A stretch of 64,000 bases of DNA from Hevea brasiliensis (Eukaryota > Streptophyta > Magnoliopsida > Malpighiales > Euphorbiaceae): assembly GCF_030052815.1 (NCBI RefSeq), contig NC_079498.1, positions 70,604,992 to 70,668,991 on the forward strand. The letters are read 5' to 3'. Below the pieces are notes generated by a model. That model saw only the letters and a list, made by a program, of their open reading frames with translations. It was not told the origin of the DNA and did no database searches. Positions 58,177 to 64,000 of the stretch are shown piece after piece. Both the position numbers and the translations under genes were made by a program. The number at the start of each line of letters is the position of its first letter. Within the stretch, counting starts at the first letter, position 1.

Positions 58177-58690
58177 AACTCGGTATGGCTACTCTGAGTT
58201 TCCAGTAATGCCATTCGAGTTAACAAATGCTCTAGCTGCTTTTATGGATCTGATGAACACTATCTTCAGACCATATCTCTACCAATTTGTGGTGGTGTTT
58301 ATTGATGACATTTTGATATATTCGAGGAATGCAGAGGAGCATGACAGACATCTGCGGATTGTACTGCAGACTATAAGGGAAAAACAACTATACGCCAAAT
58401 TATCGAAGTGTGAATTTTGGCTGAAAGAAATCTCCTTTTTGGGATATGTTGTGTCAGCTGAAGGGATCAAGGTAGATTCCAGCAAGGTAGAAGCTATCCT
58501 TAATTGGAAGCCGCCCAGGAACATCACAAAAATTTGCAGTTTTCTGGGTTTAGCTGGATATTACCGCCGGTTTGTGAAAGGGCTTTCTATGTTATCTTCT
58601 CCACTAACCAAGTTGCTTCGGAAAGATGTAAAATTTCAGTGGACAGATAAATGTCAGTAGAGTTTTGATGAGTTGAAGAGGTGTTTGACT
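58088..58690 (+). pseudogene. pol: Family B copy 2 RT core
   Basis: In the frame after the insertion: [27 protein letters not shown] (Glu and Leu in place of the usual Gly and Pro), [14 protein letters not shown] with the catalytic FIDD box, [20 protein letters not shown] and [13 protein letters not shown]. It ends at TAG 58658 (Gln expected). Confidence 0.9.
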
Positions 58691-59194
58691 TAAGCTCCAG
58701 TTCTCACTTTACCTACTCCAAGTAAATAATACACAGTTTATAGTGATGCTTCTCACAATGGGTTAGGCTGTGTACTGATGCAAGATCGGAATGTTATTGC
58801 TTATGCATCACGCCAGCTGTAACCGCATGAGAGGAACTACCCAACACATGATTTGGAGCTAGCAGCTATTGTTTTTGCTCTGAAGATCTGGAGACACTAT
58901 TTGTATGGGGAGAAATGCTACATTTACACAGATCACAAGAGCTTGAAGTACTTAGGCACCTAGAAGGAATTGAATTTGAGGCAGAGGAGATGGTTAGAAC
59001 TGATTAAAGACTATGATTGTTTAATAGACTATCAGCCAGGGAAAGCAAATGTGGTGGCTGATGCCTTAAGTAGCAAGACTATGGCAAGTCTCAGAGTTTC
59101 TCCTTTGTCCATGGTATATGAATTGAAAGCACAGCATGCCAATTTAGAGATTGATGATGAGGGATAGACAGTAGTTGCATGGCATGTACAACCA
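58691..59194 (+). pseudogene. pol: Family B copy 2 RNase H
   Basis: It contains [35 protein letters not shown] and [12 protein letters not shown], all four acidic positions of RNase H. Stops at 58691 and 58961 (Gln expected), at about 58727 and 58820, and at 59165 interrupt it. Confidence 0.9.
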
Positions 59195-59535
59195 GTGTTG
59201 ATTGATCAGATCAGAATAGCTGCTCAGAGTGATGATAAATATCAGAAGCTACTGAAAGAAGTCCAGCAAGGCAAGAAACCTGAATTCTCTGTGAGAGATG
59301 ATGGGTTATTACTACATCAGGGCAGAATGTGCGTTCCTAGTGATGTGGAATTGAGACAAATCATTATGAAGGAAGCACATGAGTCTCCTTTTGCTATGCA
59401 CCTGGTGGAACTAAAATGTATAGAGGGCTGAAAGAGCATTACTGGTGGATGGGTATGAAGAGAGATATAGCTAAATTTGTTTCCAAATGCCTAACTTGTT
59501 AGCAAGTAAAGGCAGAACATCAAGTTCCAGCTGGT
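59195..59535 (+). pseudogene. pol: Family B copy 2 spacer and integrase zinc-binding domain
   Basis: It encodes a spacer rich in charged residues, [20 protein letters not shown] (the His pair, with a small deletion after it), [20 protein letters not shown] and a TAG at 59500 where Gln is expected. The HHCC binding site is recognisable but the frame is lost around 59402-59440. Confidence 0.87.
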
Positions 59536-59943
59536 TTGTTACATCCTTTGCCAGTACCAAAGTGGAAATGGGAACGGATAACTATGAATTTTGTTACAGG
59601 ACTTCCAAGGACACAGAGTAGTCATGATGCAGTATGGGTTATAGTTGACAGATTGACCAAGTCTGCTCACTTTTTGCCAGTTCGGATGGATTATAGCCTG
59701 GAAAGATTGGCCAAATTGTACATATATGAGATTGTAAAATTGCATGGAGTGCCAGTATCAATTGTGTTTGACAGAGATCCTAGGTTCACTTCTAGATTCT
59801 GGGGTAGTCTTCAGAGAGCCCTAGGAACTAGATTGAACTTCAGCACAACATTCCACCCACAGACAGATGGCCAGTCTGAAAGGGTAATTCAGATATTGGA
59901 GGATATGCTACGGGCTTGTGTGATTGAGTTTAAAGGTAGTTAG
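59536..59943 (+). pseudogene. pol: Family B copy 2 integrase core
   Basis: [10 protein letters not shown] replaces the usual TMDF, so the first catalytic Asp is Asn (a G-to-A change). [25 protein letters not shown] (second Asp) and [21 protein letters not shown] (catalytic Glu) follow. The last stretch is continuous, without the 75-bp insert of family A. A TAG at 59941 replaces Trp. Confidence 0.92.
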
Positions 59944-60628
59944 TATACACACTTGCTTTTGATTGAGTTTGCTTATAACAACAGCTATCAATCAAGCATT
60001 GGGATGCCTCCATATGAAGCTTTGTATGGTAGAAAGTGCAGAACTCCCTTATGTTGGAATGAAGTAGGTGAAAGGAAGATGATTGGGCCAGAAATTATTC
60101 AGCAGACAGAGGAAAAGATCAGATTTATCAGAGATAGACTCAAGGCTGCATCAGATCGTCAGAAGTCCTATGTTGATTTGAAGAGAAGAGATATTGAATA
60201 TGCAGTGCGTGATAAAGTATTCCCTCAAAGTTTCTCCTTGGAAGAGGATTATGAGATTTAGCAAAAAGGGGAAACTGAGTCCTTGTTTCATTGGACCATA
60301 TGAGGTTCTGGAAAGAGTGGGTCCTTTGGCATATTGGTTGGCATTACCTCCAGAGCTAGCAAGGATACACAGTGTCTTCCATGTGTCCATGTTAAGGAGG
60401 TACAGATCTGACCAATCTCATGTACTATCAGTTGAAGAGATTGAGGTAAATCCAGACCTCTCATATGAGGAAGAACCCATAGAAATTCTGGCATATGAGG
60501 TGAAGCAGCCGAGGAACAAACAGATACACCTGGTTAAAGTGCTGTGGAACCATCATTCAGGCCAGGAAGCTACTTAGGAACGTGAAGAGGATATGAGGAG
60601 ACAACACCCACAACTGTTCAGAGACTAA
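59944..60628 (+). pseudogene. pol: Family B copy 2 integrase C-terminus with chromodomain
   Basis: It encodes YNNSYQSSIGMPPYEALYG, a one-base insertion near 60222, then GPYEVLERVGPLAYWLALP (the GPY/F module), FHVSMLRRYRSD and a chromodomain (YEEEPIEILAYEVKQ, LVKVLWNHHSGQEAT) with TAG at 60575 for Trp. The natural stop is TAA at 60626-60628. The chromodomain confirms that family B is a chromovirus. Confidence 0.9.
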
Positions 60629-60661
60629 TGCTAGGTAAAATTTCGAGACGAAATTTATTTT

Positions 60662-60672
60662 AAGGGGGGAGA
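60662..60672 (+). other. Polypurine tract, family B copy 2
   Basis: AAGGGGGGAGA lies two bases before the 3' LTR start at 60675. Confidence 0.85.
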
Positions 60673-60674
60673 AT

Positions 60675-63600
60675 TGTAACACCCCTATGTTCGGTAGTGC
60701 GTTCTACTGTTCCAATGACCAGTGTTGTCCAGACAGCTAGAATGCCTAGAACTACACTTCGATATGAGTGAGGAGACATAAAATAATGAAATACAAGAAA
60801 AGAAAATATAAGAAAAACAAAGGAAAAATAATAGCAAAGAAAAATAACCAAGTTAAGCGAGCCCAAAACCCTAGCGATGGGTGACCGCATCGGGAAGTCA
60901 CTGCGTGGACCGTTGACTAGCCCTGGACCGCGGGCAATCCTGGAAATTATTTTTAGAACTTAAAGAGACATCAATTGAAGTATAAATACCATTAGAAATA
61001 TCAAACAAAAATTAATTAATTAGTACGAAGAAAAGTGAGAAATCGAAAAACGGACAAAATCGATTATTCTGAAAAGCGTGAATGCAACGAGCAGGGCATT
61101 GTGGTCATTTGACACCCCGAGTTGTCTTTTGACCTAAATGTCCAATAAAAATAAATAATATTACATCTGGAAAATATAATGAAAAATTAATTTAGTGGTA
61201 CTTAATGTAAATAGCAAAAATGGGGTTCAAATTGGGTAATTAACATTTAAAACATATAATATAGTTAAATTAGGGTGAGTGAAGCACTATGGATTAAAAT
61301 ATTCACTAAGTAGGCAGATGTATACCCATTATACTTCATCTTCAACCTTTCAAAACCACCATTTCTGAAATGAAAAGCTTCCAAAATCCTCCATGGCCGC
61401 ATTGTTGAAAGCTTCCTAATCTCCTCCATTTTCACCTCCAAACACCAAAGTTTCTTCACAAATCTTGATCCCCACCTCACAAGGAAGAAGTAGATACTAA
61501 AATAAGGGAGTTTGGTGAAGATTTAACAAGCCTCAATAATAGGTAAGTGTTTAAATTGATTTATTTCTTAAGTAAAGTTTATGGGAAGCTTGAGATCATT
61601 GAATTGATGAAGAAATTTTTAGATTTTGGCGAATTGTTATTATGCACTAGTTTAGGCAGCCATGGCAATTTAAGAACTTGAATTATTTTCACATGCATTT
61701 GATGGGTATTAGTGTTGATTAAAGTAAATCAAAGTTTAGTAGGTTAATTATTGATGTATGTTAAATTAAAGACTTGAATTGGAAATTTTTGTTGAATTTG
61801 GAATTGTATGCGTGATTGTCTAAATGGACAGCCATGGAATTGTACACTAAATGAAATATTATTACATGTATTGTGGAGAATGAACTTTGACTAATGTGAT
61901 TCAAAGTTTTGGCAAGTTAACTTCATGTATATGGAATGGTGACCAAGTGAAAATTTTGAGTTTGAAGGCAATTATGAAGGTATACCATTGTGGCAGTTTG
62001 TTAACTCTTGAAGAATGCTGGAATTCATGCTTGGTTTATGGAATAATAATGTTGAAATGTGATAGTGGTTATGGCAGTTTGAGTGTATGTATGATGGTGT
62101 GAGGTTGGACATCTAAAAGTGTTATGGTTAGGTGATTGAATTGTTGTAAATTGGTTTTGAAAAATTCTGTACTAAATGGTGCACATTGAATGTAATTGTA
62201 AGCTGCCAAAATGACCTATAATATGTTGTGAATTATGTTTAGGTTATGGTGCAACCAGAATTAGCTTGAATGTTGAGTTTGGTAAGTGTTAAAAGTGATC
62301 ATTGATGTGTATGAAAGAAATGCAATAAGGCAGTTTGTGTTTTGGGCCTAGAACTTTAAGTGTGTAGCTCCAATTGGTATGAGACCAATTGGAGGTGAAA
62401 ATAGGCACAAAATGTGCCAACTTTCATGAAGGAAGCTTGCCAAAATTCTGCTTGTAAGGTAACTTGAAAAGTGACCAAATCCGGATTAGTGCAATTGAGG
62501 CCTAAAAATTGACCATTTGGGCAGAAGTTAGTGTTTAGGCCATAACTCACTTAAAACAGGTCCAATTGACCTGAAATTTTGACCACGAATAGTTAAGACC
62601 TATATCTACAAGTATTATGAAGACACCAAAGCCCAGAAATGACCATAAGCAAGTCAAAAAGCTTGCACAAGTTCTAGTCCAAAAACTGGCCGAACCAAAA
62701 TTGACCTAAAATGACCTAAAGTGACCAAATTTGATGCATTTTGACCAGCAATAGTAAAATGTCATAACTTGGTCTACCTAACTCAGAATGACCTGAAATT
62801 TTGCCCCGCTTGCAATAAGACATAGATCTACAAGTTTGTAGTTTTGACCAAAACCCGAAAACTGAGGGAACTAGGTCGTCCGGCTAGGTCAAACTAGTAT
62901 CCCGGAATCCAAAAAATTGAAAGAAAATGCAATATACAAGGAAATGAATTTGGTAACATGTACCAACCCTAAAAGACTATTGAATGTGACATATTAGTAA
63001 CATTAAAACCTAATTTACCTAGAACGCATTTAGGGTCAACATATTAGGTTGACTAAGCAAATAATAGAATTCAGTGAATTAATTATCGAGCATTATCGTT
63101 AGAGACAGTTTAAATGAATACTGAAACACTTCAAATTGTGTTTCTCAGTTAGTAAAGACTCAGGGAAAGGGAAGGAAACACTGAGTCAAGGCCAGGAGAC
63201 AGTTATCAGAGGTTTGTGCACAACAGCTAATTCTTTTGAATTTTTCAATTAAAATGAATTATGACTATTTGTACATTATTGTTTTAAATTGTGGAAATGT
63301 GTTTGAATGAATATTTATTGCTTGAAAAGCATTGTAAATGGTTTGAAACTGTGAAAAATTGTTTGAATGATATTGATGGATACTTATTGATTGAAAAGCA
63401 TTTGAAATGATTTGAAACCACAGCTATCATGTATATTGATTGTATTCCTCGCTAGCTTGTCTAGTGGGACGAATTGAATTCTCTCTCTGGCTGAAGTGTT
63501 GAGGTGTGTGCCTGTTGAGGATGAATAGAATGAGTACTCATATTTTTACTAGCTAGCTATGTTATTCCTCATTAGCCATCGGCTTCTGGGACGAATTGAA

Positions 63601-64000
63601 TACCTCATTAGCCATCGGCTTTTAGGACGAATTGAACTTTAGAACATGATTAAGCTGTGTGTGATTTATTGATATGTATTGTAAGATTGTGAAATGGAGT
63701 TTAAATTCTTATTGACATTCACTGTATTTTGAATTTAACTATGTTTTGATTTTTGAGATTTATTGTGATATTGTAAAATAGAGTTTAAATTCCTTATGAC
63801 ATTTATTGTCTTGAATCTAACTATGGTTTTACGTATCCACTATTTATATGATTTATGAATTGTGATTTAAAGTTGTATTTGGTAAATGTTGTGCACCACT
63901 GAGACATTGTCTTAGTGATAGCTTTTCATTGCTGTCGCAGGTAGATAGACGGACAGGGCAGCAGACTAGGCTGCTAGAGCATTTAGCGAGAGAGCATTGG
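60675..64000 (+). repeat. Family B copy 2, 3' LTR (cut by window end)
   Basis: It begins TGTAACACCCC and aligns with 51961-55286; about 516 bp are missing. The 17-bp motif is at 61094-61110 and the hairpin at 63899-63915 (one G-T wobble). Around 61055-61095 it differs from the 5' LTR in a dense cluster resembling those in family A. Confidence 0.94.
63899..63915 (+). other. Conserved LTR hairpin, family B copy 2, 3' LTR
   Basis: CTGAGAC with GTCTTAG. The single change from the 5' LTR leaves a G-U wobble in RNA, so the stem is kept. Confidence 0.72.

Larger units (their letters stand above)
51961..64000 (+). mobile_element. Ty3/gypsy chromovirus family B, copy 2 (runs off the window)
   Basis: 5' LTR 51961-55802, internal region 55803-60674, 3' LTR from 60675 cut by the window end. 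The order gag, protease, RT, RNase H, integrase, chromodomain is complete but has at least a dozen stops and two one-base insertions. The 5' and 3' LTRs differ by several bases per hundred in places, clearly more than the family A LTRs, so this copy is older. GCAAG (51956-51960) is the probable left target duplication. Confidence 0.93.

Overview
The window is intergenic heterochromatin from a flowering plant, probably a eudicot. It is packed with nested LTR retrotransposons. I see no host gene, no structural RNA gene and no CRISPR array. The species cannot be fixed from the sequence. The plant assignment rests on chromodomain-bearing Ty3/gypsy elements with 3-4 kb LTRs, an Athila-like gypsy element, a Sirevirus-like copia element, and initiator-Met-tRNA primer sites (TGGTATCAGAGC).

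Left stack (1-31356). A minus-strand chromovirus (family B, copy 1) occupies 1-2220 and 21235-24810. It is split between primer site and gag by a 19-kb tandem of a second chromovirus, family A (2221-21234). The tandem is LTR-internal-LTR-internal-LTR, flanked by a 5-bp AATAA duplication. Family B copy 1 itself interrupts a plus-strand copia element, of which only the 3' end and 3' LTR are visible (24811-27998). That copia sits in a diverged plus-strand B-like LTR (27999-30906), and this LTR in turn abuts 450 bp of an opposite-facing B-like LTR (30907-31356).

Middle (31357-38058). The 3' half of a minus-strand Athila/Tat-like gypsy element is present: protease, reverse transcriptase, RNase H, integrase and 3' non-coding DNA. 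A plus-strand LTR remnant (32286-33641) lies in its non-coding part.

Right stack (38059-64000). A minus-strand Sirevirus-like copia (38059-46789) is inserted in the Athila-like element. It holds a 3.15-kb solo LTR related to family A in its reverse transcriptase gene (TSD CAAAC) and is cut at its gag by a second plus-strand copia (from 46790). That copia is cut in its protease/pre-integrase region by a plus-strand family B element (51961 to the window end).

Almost every coding region is broken. In family B copy 2, the Sirevirus-like element and the copia elements, most stops are C-to-T or G-to-A transitions, as expected for methylated, silenced DNA. Many family A frameshifts have a different look: clustered CTG-to-TCG and CAG-to-CGA differences between near-identical copies, which I suspect are consensus errors.

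Most worth checking: (1) an identical 75-bp GT...AG insert with an in-frame stop in the integrase of both family A copies, absent from family B; (2) a hairpin near the 3' end of the chromovirus LTRs that covaries between families A and B; (3) a 17-bp motif in the same sense in gypsy and copia LTRs; (4) the three-LTR tandem itself.
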